DNA of 64,000 bases, from NCBI GenBank assembly GCA_001632425.1, contig KV425578.1:10168-74167 (forward strand), written 5' to 3'. The notes under the pieces are model-generated. The model saw only the letters and a list, made by a program, of their open reading frames with translations. It made no database searches and had not been told where the DNA came from. The first letter of the stretch is position 1, and the number at the start of each line of letters is the position of its first letter. Of the stretch, positions 1 through 10,355 are shown one piece after another. A program made the position numbers and the translations under genes. This DNA is from Neolentinus lepideus HHB14362 ss-1 (lineage: Eukaryota > Basidiomycota > Agaricomycetes > Gloeophyllales > Gloeophyllaceae).

Positions 1-716
1 AAAATTGGATTAAATCTAACTTTTACACTGTAAATGGCATGTTGATGGCATGGCATGATACCAGCGGCATGTAGTATGGCATGCCATGGCATGATGGCAT
101 GGTGTGGCATGGCATGACGGCATGAAGTGCATGCAAGTATGGGTTGGTATTCATGGGAAAAGGAAAGAATGGCATGATTGGCATGATGCGAATGACATGG
201 AATGCACAAAGTCTGTCATGCCAGGCATGCCATGCACATGCCGTGCATGTTGGCATGTTGGCTGCTTTTGGAATGGCATGCCAGTGGATTACCCATTTGG
301 GCGAGTGCATGATCCATATAAGGAAATGGCATGGGGCAGCGAAGGGTTCGCTGCCGTGTTTATAGTGTTAGTTGTCCTAGTTTGCCTCCGCTTCTAGTCT
401 AGCAGCGGCCCTTTGCAGTAGTACGCCTTCGATACTCACCCTTAGAGTCTATACTCCTCCTCGCTCGTCGCTGCACTCCTCGGCTCGTCGTCGTATAGCC
501 TACCCTAGCTCCTCTAGGATCTGACTTTTCCACTATCAATACCGAGGATGTGGAGATGTTGGGTGGGGTGGAGGAAACGATGCCTGGTGATGCTACCGGA
601 CAGGTCTCGGATGCGGGTAGTACGGGCGATCAGCAGGCTGGTGGGAAGGGTAAGCAGCGTGCTGATGGTGGGTCTTAGATTTGTTAAGTATTCTCTCGTA
701 TACTTAGGAGGGCGAA
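1..716 (+). mobile_element. Remnant of an LTR-retroelement interior (3' end)
   Basis: This stretch lies upstream of a candidate 3' LTR and carries no intact gene. From about 31 to 330 it is packed with the hexamer GGCATG (about 16 copies) and variants. At 335-355 there is a perfect 9-bp hairpin (GGCAGCGAA, loop GGG, TTCGCTGCC), shortly after a TATA-like CCATATAAGG. From about 512 a reading frame rich in Gly, Gln and acidic residues runs to a TAG stop at 676-678. It looks like the tail of an element-encoded protein but matches nothing I can name. A purine-rich run (GGAGGGCGAA, 707-716) sits directly before the LTR start, as a polypurine tract would. The assignment to a retroelement is inference from this layout; reverse transcriptase and integrase are not in the window. 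Confidence 0.4.
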
Positions 717-991
717 TGTAGGAGCTCGCCCGGTGTAACCGTCTATTTCTTATCTTCATGTGTATGTACTTAAATGGTCATTGGCTCCTGATTATGGTTT
801 CCATTTCCCTTTCAGATTGCTTGTATTAGTAGTACAGTATATAAGGCTGGTCTCGACGATCATGTACCTCGGCTGTTCGTACTTTGCGAATCTTAGAGAT
901 TACCTGGTGATATCTTCGCGTGAACTCTAGCTTCGATACTCGAGCAACTCTTGTGGAGAATCTTCTAAGTCATCTTAGTTGAGTCTCTACA
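717..991 (+). mobile_element. Candidate 3' LTR
   Basis: The segment begins TGTAG and ends CTACA, a short perfect terminal inverted repeat of the TG...CA type seen in LTRs. It follows a purine-rich tract and contains an internal TATATAAGG box at about 838-846, as expected for a U3 promoter. Its length of about 275 bp is normal for a fungal LTR. No second LTR is present in the window, so this is either the 3' end of an element continuing off the left edge or a decayed remnant. The exact ends are uncertain by a few bases. Confidence 0.4.
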
Positions 992-1064
992 ACACGAGCA
1001 CAGGAGAGTCTATTTTCTTCTTTGCAATGTCCAATAGGATCTCTCGTTCTGAACGTAGAATGAG

Positions 1065-1103
1065 AGGGGTGAAATGGAGTAGGGGTGAAATGGAGTAGGG
1101 GTG
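1065..1103 (+). repeat. 16-bp tandem repeat upstream of CSE1
   Basis: The unit AGGGGTGAAATGGAGT occurs twice in direct succession (1065-1080 and 1081-1096), followed by the first seven bases of a third copy. It lies about 90 bp upstream of the CSE1 start codon, within the probable 5' UTR or core promoter. No function can be assigned from sequence. Confidence 0.8.
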
Positions 1104-1192
1104 ATCGTGTATCAGCAGTGGCAGTGTCTGTCGCGTGGCTCAAATGCGCGCGCCTTTTATTCGTGTTGGCGCAGGCCGTTGTCTTGTAAAGA

Positions 1193-4100
1193 ATGTTGGA
1201 TCTTACCGCTTTGTTCATCTCCTCTCTCGACCCCACCTCCCGGAAAATCGCAAACCAAACTCTCCATTCTCTTAGCCAACAGCCCGGCTTCCTCCCCCAC
1301 CTCTTCATCCTCATCATCAATCCCGCTCAAGATCGTCCAGCTGCCCGTCTCGCCGCGGCTGTGTATCTCAAAAATATAGTCAAGAACAGATGGGACGATG
1401 TAAGTACTTCAATTGTCACTATGTTTTGATGGATTCGATGTCTTCCTTTGTAGGACACCAACCCTATACCCCCTGCATATCAGGCCGCCATACGAGCCGG
1501 TATCGTGCCCGCAATGATCTCTCTCTGCGGCCCGACCGACAAGGCACTGAGGGCCCAACTTTTAGAGACCGCGGCCGTCATCGCAGCATTTGATTTCCCA
1601 GACAGATGGAGCGATCTCATGGAGGTACGCATTTCTCTTGGCCGTTCCCTCCAATCACGCCAACCCGCGATGGCCAGACCCTCGCTGCCTCCCTTTCAGG
1701 CTCAGACTACATAGTCAACCTCACCATCCTCGAAACTGCCCACAGAATTTTCTTCCCTTGGCGCTCCAAAATCCGCACCGACGAGCTACATCTGACTATC
1801 AACTATGTCCTTGCCAGCTTCCTCGAGCCCTTCCTTACCTTTTTCCGCTCCTCCGCCGCTCTTCTCCTCTCCTCCCCCTCTTCCGCCTCTCAAACCCTAG
1901 CCGCGAGCATGGTCGAGGCCACAAAGATCTTTTACGATCTGACCAGCCAGGATCTCCCGCTCGCGATAGAAGATGCCCATGCTGAGTTTTTCAAGCCCGA
2001 AGAGGGGTGGTTTACGAGGTTCATGGTGTGGGACCCTGTTGATCTGAGCGGCGACGTGAGCCTCCATTTTCCTCCTCACACCGGTAAACCCAACTTTCTC
2101 TCCAGCCAGACGACCCCACGCCATCACTCCCCGACCAGCTCAAAATGACCACCATCGAGCTCGTCGAGCTCTACCTTCACAAATACCCTGAGATGCTTCT
2201 CAAGACCAAGACCGTCGAGGCGATTGTCCAGATCGTGTGGAACGTCCTCAGCAGCGGTGAACTGCAGGGCGCCAAGGACGATGCTGTGCGTGCTTCCTTC
2301 GTCTTCATGACCCTCCACCGCTCACCGCGCGCTCCGCCCAGTTCGTCTCCCAGTCCCTCCATTTCATCTCCACCGTCATCCGCTCGAACATGTACAAGCA
2401 CGTGTTCAGCTCGCGCGAGACGATATCTAACCTCATCCAAGACGTAGTGATGCCTAACATTGGGCTCCGAGGTACGTCGTCCCCCTGCTCTTTCTCCCGC
2501 GTCCACTCACTCCCGCAGTCAGGGTACGAGCTCCAGCAGTTCGAAGACGACCCGCTCATGTTCGTGCGGCAGCACCTCGCGATCCCCGGCACGGGCGACG
2601 CCGCGACGCATCGCCAGGCCGCGGCGGACGTCCTGCGTGCGCTCGTCGCAAGCGGCGCGGAGGCGGAGACGACGGAGGTCGTCGACACGTGGATCGCGCG
2701 CGGGTTGGCGGAGTACGAGAATGACAGGGATGGGGTGGGGTGGAAGGCCAAGGATGGCGCTGTGTATTTGGTGGGCGCGGTCGCTGCCAAGGACGCTACG
2801 ACGCAGGTACGTGTATCGTGACCTTTGGCGGTGGCGTGTGTTGTATCTGACCTCGCGCGCGTGGCAGTATGGCGTGACGGCGACGAACGCGCTCGTCGAT
2901 GTTGTCGAGTTCTATTCGAATAACGTGTTTCAAGACCTGCAGGCCCCACCGATCAGCATTCACCCCGTGCTGCAAGTTGATGCGATGAAGTTTTTGTACG
3001 CATTCCATGCGCAGGTGCGTGTCGGGCCGTCTTTGTCGTATGTCACCAGTGCTGAGTGGTGTTTGGTGCTGTAGCTCTCGGAGGATCAGCTCCTCGCTGT
3101 TCTCCCTCTTTTACAGCAACACCTCAAGTCAGAGAACACGGTGTGCTATACCTACGCGGCGATCGCAATCGAGCGGATCTTATTCGTCCGTCGGGGGACG
3201 GAGCTGCTGTACGTCCGTCCTCACTGCCTCTTCTTTTGTGTGTGATCACGGACCACTGTTTTCAGGTTCACACGGGCGGATATCTGCGACTTTGCGCCCA
3301 ACCTCCTGGATCTGCTGCTGTCCAGGATCGAGTCCGGGGGGAGCGCGCAAAAGGTCGCGGAGAACGAATATTTGATGCGATGTGAGTCAACTGTATTCCG
3401 TTGCGTTCAATTTTCATGACAATGGGATGTGTGTGTGTATACAGGTGCTATGACGGTGATCTTGACCGCCCGTCAGACCTTGACGCCGGTGTACGAGCAT
3501 GTGCTGTCACGTCTCGTGAACATCCTCGACATCATCTCGCAGAACCCGAGCAACCCCAGCTTTGATCAGTATATATTCGAGAGCATATCTGCGTTGATCA
3601 GGTGAGTACGAGCCGTTGATGGATGGTGGGGCGCGGTAGGCTGATGAGAATATACGCAGATTCGTGGTTTCAGGGGACCCGAACACCCTGGCCGTGTTTG
3701 AGGAGATGCTGTCTGGGCCACTCGCTGTGATCCTGCAGCAGGATGTTGAGCGTACGTACCTTTTGTGTTCTATCCCTCTCATCCATTTACCCCACTTGCC
3801 CAGAATACATCCCGTATGTCTTCCAGCTCCTAGCGCAAATGCTCACCGTGCACACCGTTGGCCCGCCCACCTCTTACCGCGGACTCCTACACTTACTTGT
3901 GCAACCTCCAGTGTGGGGCCAAAAAAGCAACATCCCCGGCCTCGTGAGACTGCTCAAAGCTTTTCTGGCAAAGGACACGGCATATATGGTGGAGAGCGGG
4001 AGCTATGTGGGCGTCATGGCAGCGGTGCAGCGGCTGATCTCGAGCCGGAACAATGATACGTGGGGATTCAAGTTGCTGGAGGGAGTTATTGTTAATATTC

Positions 4101-4967
4101 CTGGGTGCGTTGACCCATTCCTTGATACTGCCTTCTCACACTGAGCAGTGTGGAATAGATCGACCATGAAACAGTACTTCCGCCCTCTCATCATGGAGCT
4201 GCTCACCCGTATGCAGACGCACAAGACGGATAAATACATTTATCACTTCACGCGATTTTTCATGTACGCGTTCGCCATACAAATTGATAACACGAACCCG
4301 GATTTGATCATCGGGACGATAGAAGAGGCGCAGCAAGGGTGAGTGCTCGTTATTTGTTTGGTTCCGATTCCATGGGTCCCTTTGAAGTTTGGGTGCGAGG
4401 GCTCCTTGGACATGATGCTGAGTGAAGTGCTGGGCAGGTTGTGGACGAACGTCCTGAAGAACGTCATCCTACCTCAGGTATCCAAGATGCCGCCGCGGGA
4501 TCGAAAGTTGACCGCTATTGGGCTGACGCGGATGCTCACGCACAGCGAGAAAGCAGTGGAACCAGGGATTGTCAATGCATGGTGCGTCTTGTCACGTCTC
4601 GGGTAGTGAGGCCTGACTGACCGTCTTTGCCAGGCCACTCGCATTCACCGCCCTCGCCAAACTCTTCCGCGAACCCCAACACCTCAAGTCCTCCCCGCAA
4701 CCCTCCTCAGACGCTGATGCTGAGATCGATTTCACGGAGCTAGACTACGAAGAACAGACTACGGGGTACCAATCTGCCTATTCCCGGCTCGCTGCGTCAG
4801 AAGGCCCAGCAATCGATCCGGTGGCAGGCGTGGAGGACGCGCAGGAGTACTTTGTGAAGGAGATGGTCGCATGGAAGGAGCCAAGCAAGGGCGCGCTTAT
4901 CAGTGCGGCGGATCAGAGTGTGGCGGGTGCAGTGGTGGCGACTTTGAAGGAGGCGGGGGCGGTATGA
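1193..4967 (+). CDS. CSE1: Exportin-2 / importin-alpha re-exporter (CSE1/CAS)
   Basis: Karyopherin-beta family protein that, with Ran-GTP, returns importin-alpha from nucleus to cytoplasm. Fifteen exons: 1193-1399, 1454-1624, 1678-2055, 2106-2285, 2342-2471, 2523-2806, 2868-3014, 3075-3208, 3266-3381, 3445-3601, 3660-3751, 3804-4104, 4159-4338, 4438-4581, 4634-4967. They join in frame to 984 residues, close to yeast and human CSE1 (960-971). The N-terminal importin-beta domain is clear (RLAAAVYLKNIVKNRW, then AAFDFPDRWSDLM). The CSE1-specific parts follow: VNLTILETAHRIFFPWR, NIPGLVRLLKAFLAKDTAYM near the middle, and a C-terminal region ending in the 'GYQSAYSRLA...IDPV' block. The protein is all-helical HEAT repeats. 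The exon 13 acceptor (TAG ending at 4158) is chosen because an upstream AG would bring a stop into frame. The gene stands alone, with a retroelement remnant upstream. Identification is very secure; single junctions may shift slightly. Confidence 0.95.
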
Positions 4968-5879
4968 CGGGCGGGGGAGTGGAGGGGTGGCTTGAAAGCA
5001 AGAGACGCAGGCACTGATTTATGATGGTAGTGTTACATGCAATTTGTATCATACTGCAGAGGATGCGACTCGAGCATAGGAACGTCTATGGTAGTTAATA
5101 GAGCTTTTTTCAAATATTCACCATAACTTCAAGAAGACAAGAATGCCGGAGGGTGTCTCTGCACGCCTCTGAAATCCGCGATGACGATCATTTGACGGTC
5201 ACGGCTACAATGATATCGATGATCTATTTCCAGAGTATATATGCGCGAGTGGTCAGGTACTCTGCCCGTGAAGTCATGTTGTCAATAACACATATACAGA
5301 ATAGCAATCTATGATAATGAAATCCAAGGAAGGGGACCGTACAAGGAAGTATTGTCCTTCCCTGCTTGCATCCGTAACATCCCCTTCACTAGTCATTCAC
5401 ATTGTTATCCTTTAGCTTGAATGCAATATCAGCGAAGTACAATTTGCCTTTGGTGTCGAGCGACCGAAAGAACTACAGTCGTAAGGTCTTCAACGTTCAA
5501 CACCAAGCCAAAACACAACTAGGAGATACACTCACATCGAGCAGTGATCGAACAGATTTGTCCGGTCACTTCTTGATGTGAAAATGTGTCCACAAACTGA
5601 TAGATGGATTGTTAGAACCCAAAGTCAAGGTCAGATTCAAACTCAGGGCCTCCCGGTAGGGATGCATTAACCACTAGGCTATCCAGCCTGTGAGTGCTGG
5701 ATCGCAATATTATCCAACATGGATCCAACTGCCTCTCTTGAAGCCTGTTCCGTCCAAAGAGCTTTGCTCGATCGCCGGCTTGAACCGTTTATGGAGATAC
5801 GTAGACCATATTGTACACATAATGAGCGTTTAACAAAACCGGAAACGCACTCGCGGCAGAGGCGATGTCATATACTTTA
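4968..5879. other. Convergent intergenic region CSE1-ECH1
   Basis: About 0.9 kb between two 3' ends. It should hold both 3' UTRs. No coding exon was recognised. The only structured item is the tRNA-like element listed separately at about 5615-5690. Confidence 0.6.
5615..5690 (-). repeat. tRNA-derived (SINE-like) element or degenerate tRNA relic
   Basis: Read on the minus strand, the segment carries an A-box-like TAGCCTAGTGGTTA (5668-5681) followed about 28 nt later by a B-box-like GAGTTTGAATC, the spacing of an internal RNA polymerase III promoter. The stretch GGAGGCCCTGAGTTTGAATC closely parallels the variable-loop and T-arm region of a glutamate- or aspartate-type tRNA. The T stem and anticodon stem do not pair properly, so it is not a working tRNA. 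A SINE head or tRNA pseudogene fits best. Copy number in the genome cannot be seen here. Confidence 0.45.
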
Positions 5880-7033
5880 CTACAGCTTAGATTGAGACTT
5901 CGCCAGCGGCGCATACTTGGGTTTCGTCTTGGACTTCATGCCCAGCAACGTATCCCGCATGTCCTATCAAGGAGGTGGAATGAAGTGTCAAGACGGGAAG
6001 AAGCCGTGGAGGGCTAGTGAAGACGTACAGGTGCTTGTGCCATTACACTATTCCACGTTGCCGTATACTCCAAGTTGTCCTGCACACTATTATCCCTAGC
6101 ATGCAATAACAATCTCTTCGTACCGATCACCGCCACAGGACTCTTCGCTGCCACCACCTTCGCCAACGACAGCGCGGCGCTCACTACTTCCTCTTTGCCT
6201 CCATCGACGACTTTTGATAGCAGGCCAAGCTGGAGGGCTTCGGCGGCGGAGAAATTCCGCGCGGTGTAGGCGAGCTCATGGGCGAGGGATCCATTGCCGG
6301 TGATCTTGCCGATACGTGCCAGGGTACCGATGTCGGCCGCTAATCCCACATCCACTTCCTGATTTATTTCCAACCATAATTAGTCTGTCGTGGAATGATC
6401 AAACATTAGGTGAACGCACCTTAATCGAATACGACGAATTAGCCGCGCCATACCGCACGTCGCACGCACAGAGGATATCTATCCCGAGCCCGATGCACGG
6501 ACCGTGCACGGCAGCGATGACAGGGACGGGACAGCGTTCCGTCGCGCCGATTGAGTTCTGGAAGGTGTGGATGAAGGGTCGCATTTGGAGAGCACGTCGT
6601 GCGGGCTCGGGTTCGAGGTCTGCTAAGCTTGAGAGAGCATTCACTGGAGAGGGTAAATGTATAGCTCAATATGAGAAGGAACTGTGCAGTAGCATAGGAA
6701 TGGCCTACTGTCGAGACCACCAGTAAAGAGTTTTGGGAGAGCAGAAGAGAGGACGACGGCGTGGACGGAGGGGTTCTGGGAAATCTTGTCGAAAGTTTCA
6801 CCATACTCTCGCCACACTCTGCTCGAAGTAGTCAATGCTTGTACACCTAAGCTTAGCATATGAAACTCACTCTTCTGTGAACGAATTCACTGGCTTCCTA
6901 CAGCAGTACGAGTGTCAAAGGAATCAATGCGGCGAACAACGAACAAGACGCACCTGCAGAGCTCGACATGAACAACGTTCGGTGCCGCAAAGGACGCCTT
7001 CATGAACTTTCCAACGATGAAGTCCTCCGACAT
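5880..7033 (-). CDS. ECH1: Delta(3,5)-delta(2,4)-dienoyl-CoA isomerase, peroxisomal
   Basis: Crotonase-fold enzyme of beta-oxidation of unsaturated fatty acids with odd-numbered double bonds. Six exons on the minus strand (6954-7033, 6871-6897, 6709-6818, 6420-6643, 6029-6358, 5880-5963) give 284 residues, the normal size. Family signatures are KPVNSFTEEVWREY, FTGGLD, CPVPVIAAVHGPCIGLGIDI (oxyanion-hole glycine region) and EVDVGLAADIGTLARIGKI, which carries the acidic residues typical of dienoyl-CoA isomerases rather than plain hydratases. The last exon encodes a lysine-rich tail ending exactly in Ser-Lys-Leu, a type 1 peroxisomal targeting signal. Exon 2 is only 27 nt. The ATG at 7033 (MSEDFIVGKF) is the only start in frame with the first conserved exon. 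The gene is divergent from ATG4. Confidence 0.93.
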
Positions 7034-7355
7034 GATGGTGATCGTAACCAAAGATGGGTAGACCTTTCGGGCATGAACCTCAGCCATAGCCGAACACATC
7101 CCGTGCAACCTGCAGTAGCCGATGGCGGGCGCACTTGATTCTTCCACAACTCTGGAAGTTAGGCATCGTTTCAGCCAAAGAACATAGCTTTGCTGCAGCA
7201 CTAGTAGCACACGCAGAACAGGACAGTAATAAATATAAGGAGGACAGAAGAGAAACTGTTTCAAGCCCCGATTGACGCCAAGGCAGTACTGCCAAATACG
7301 GCCACACACGGCCTGAACGCCGACGACGACGACGAGCAACGCGCCCTCACCCCTC
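7034..7355. promoter_or_regulatory. Shared divergent promoter ECH1 / ATG4
   Basis: 322 bp separate the two start codons, so both promoters and 5' UTRs must fit here or overlap. No TATA box or other element stands out. The assignment rests only on gene geometry. Confidence 0.45.
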
Positions 7356-10355
7356 ATGTCGACCCGCAGCTCTCGGCTGTCTCCCTCCCAATCGTCCCCA
7401 CTCCCCAGCCATGGCTCAAAGCTGCCAAAGTTCCTGCAGAAGCAAAACCGCGACCGGAGCAAGAGCGCGAGTCTCACGGACCCAGGTGGCAGCACGTCTG
7501 CGATGTACACTCATTCGCAGTCAGATTCTATAGCGGAGTCATCGAGCACTGGGCGAAGGAAAGGTGGGAGCAGGATTTTGGGAAGGTCAGGGAAATCGAG
7601 GCCATCGCAGGACGAGGGTATAGACACCGAGGGCGAGGGCGCCGGTGACGAGCGCACGATGGAGGAGACGCCAGTCATTGTTGAGCCCTCTCCTCGCCCA
7701 CGCACACGCTCAGAACGCCTGGCAAATGGTCCTCCAGAAATCCAGGCATCCGTGTCGCTCATGCCGTCCTCCTCTGCACGACTCACCGAACTACCCACGC
7801 GACTCTCAGGCTGGTTCCAGCACACATTTTCTGCATCGACCAACGACCTCTCCCTCCCTGCTCTTCTCACCCAACAACAACTTTCCTCGGTGGCTTCGCC
7901 GAAAGGCAAGAGCTCTGCATTGCTCACCGCTGCCAAGCATGGCAGGGGCCAGCTCGACAAGGCTGTGCGGTATCTCCTCGATAGCGATGCTACGCCGGAT
8001 AAATGTCCGGATCCTATTTGGCTGCTCGGTGTGCAGCATTCTGGCTACGAACCTCCTCCACCCTCTATGACGCCCTCCCCAAGACGCAGTTCCGTTGACT
8101 CACGCCGCTCCCCTGCCCCCTCCTCGTCATCTTCCTCTATCCAAGCCGACCATTCTCTTTCTCAGTCATTGTCCTCACCCTCATCAAAGAACAATCCCGG
8201 CGCCAACTGGCCGCCTGAATTTTATGCAGATTTTACTTCTCGAATATGGCTCACATATCGCTCGCAGTTCTCGCCCATTCGGGATTCCTCGCTTACAGCC
8301 CTCGAGTCGGAAATCGGTGAAGTCTCGCAGTCACCCCGAAGATGGAATAGCTGGTTGAGTGGAGAGAAGGGCTGGACGAGCGATCAGGGATGGGGTTGCA
8401 TGCTACGTACAGGGCAATCTCTACTTGCAAACGCCTTGTTGCATCTACTCCTCGGTAGAGGTGCGTCCTAGTATTCCACTTCCCTTCAAACGGCTGACAG
8501 TGTTACGCAGAGTGGCGGAGACCTCCAAATCCGGTCTACACTGCTGACTACGCTACCTACGTACGACTTATCACGTGGTTCCTCGACTCCCCGTCCCCGT
8601 TGTGTCCGTTCAGCGTGCACCGGATGGCACTGGCAGGTAAGGAGCTGGGGAAGGATGTAGGACAGTGGTTTGGGCCTAGTACGGCAGCTGGCGCAATTAA
8701 GTAAGTATTCTCCGAGGATGCGGCTGAGCGTTTAATGACATTGTATCTTCCAGGACGCTCGTTCACGCTTTCCCAGATGCGAACCTCGGCGTGGCCGTAG
8801 CAGTGGATAGTGTTGTATACCAATCAGACGTCTACGCAGCATCGCACGGGCACTTAGGTTCTCCACGCCGCTTCACCCGTGCATCATGGGGCTCTCGTCC
8901 AGTTCTCGTTCTAGTCGGTATCCGGTTGGGCCTTGACGGCGTCAACCCGATCTACTACGAAACAATAAAGGCATGTTGCTCCATTCTATCCCTCTAATCA
9001 TCAATAATTCTGAAGTTGCGTTGTAATAGACTCTATACACCTTTCCGCAGTCCGTGGGTATCGCAGGCGGTCGCCCGTCGTCTTCGTATTATTTTGTGGG
9101 CGCGCAGGCAGATTCGTTGTTCTACCTAGATCCACACCACGCTCGCCCGGCGGTGCCTCTTCGTCCACCACCCTCCTCCAGTAATTACGAGGCCATATCT
9201 AGGCCACCGTCACAGGATCAATGGGAACGGGAACGCCAAGCCGAGACCGACTGGGAGACAGATTCGCGGCGGAAAGCCAAATACCGCGGCTCGCGCTCCC
9301 CTACGTCTCCAGCGTCCTCAGTTCGCACCGGATCATCTACATTCTCGTATCACCACCCTTCCATGTCACCGTCGCCCTTGCAGAAGCAGCTGTCCTCGTC
9401 GACGGCGTCGTCCTCGTCTCATGGGCGATGGCAGTCGGCGTCGGAGAGCGAAGAGCAGCAGCTCGATGCAGATCAGGAACATTACATAAACGCGTACTCG
9501 GTCGCCGAGCTGAAAACTTTCCATTGTGACAAAGTGCGAAAGATACACCTCTCGGGGTTGGATCCGAGCATGTTGATTGGGTTCTCGTGCAAAGATGAGG
9601 TTGATTGGCTGGATTTTAGGAAGAGAATGGCTGAGGTACACTTTGATTCCTGCGCCGCTTGTGTGCACTGAGACTAATCGATGTATGACGTTTAGTTGTC
9701 TCGCAAGCACAAGCCTATATTCTCGATACAGGACGAGCCGCCCAGCTGGCCGAGCGACTCAGACGAGTACATGGGCTTGGAGAGCATATCGGAGCCGGAT
9801 ATTGATATGGACATGCCTGACGATGAGGAGGGGGAGGACTTCTTGGATGCGAGGTCGACGAGCGCGTCGCCTGCGCCCGGGGGGTCGGTCGACACGGAGG
9901 AGGACCCCATAGGCCCGATCACCCCAGGGCCGAGCTCAAGGACAACGTTCGACATGGGGGATGAGAAGCATCCGCGGGGGAGTATGAGCTCGCAGGATGA
10001 GAGTGTAGGTGACGATGATCTGGAGGATGATGATTGGGTGGACCCGTCGTTGCCTACGCCACTCGCTCAGCCACCGGTACCGGCTCCGACTGTGTCGGAC
10101 ACCCAGTCGATGAAGCGAGAGGGCAAGCATGAGCGCAAGAAATCGAAGAAGAGCGCAGTGCCGGTGGTGAGGGTGCCCTCGCCGCCTGAGCAGCAGCATT
10201 ATCCGTTCCCGGTGACGGTCGAGGCGCCGGAGGACTCGGTCGTGTCGTCGAGGACCAGTAGCGGGCGGCGGGTACCCCAGCTGCACACTGTCCGCGCGAG
10301 AGACGGTGGGCGGACGCAGAGTGGCGGGGTGAAGGGTGTGCCCACAGATGACTAA
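7356..10355 (+). CDS. ATG4: ATG4 cysteine protease (ATG8 processing and deconjugation)
   Basis: Family C54 peptidase that trims the ATG8 C-terminus to expose glycine and releases ATG8 from phosphatidylethanolamine during autophagy. Five exons (7356-8460, 8511-8700, 8754-8970, 9030-9635, 9696-10355) give 925 residues, about twice yeast ATG4. The catalytic core is complete: Cys348 in [13 protein letters not shown], Asp538 and His540 in [10 protein letters not shown], and the [18 protein letters not shown] block. The first ~290 residues and the last ~200 are low-complexity, Ser/Pro-rich and acidic, probably disordered, as in other basidiomycete ATG4 proteins. The intron 8971-9029 has a GC donor (AAG|GCATGT); splicing there restores [12 protein letters not shown], so it is not a sequencing artefact of the frame. 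Divergent from ECH1. Confidence 0.95.
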
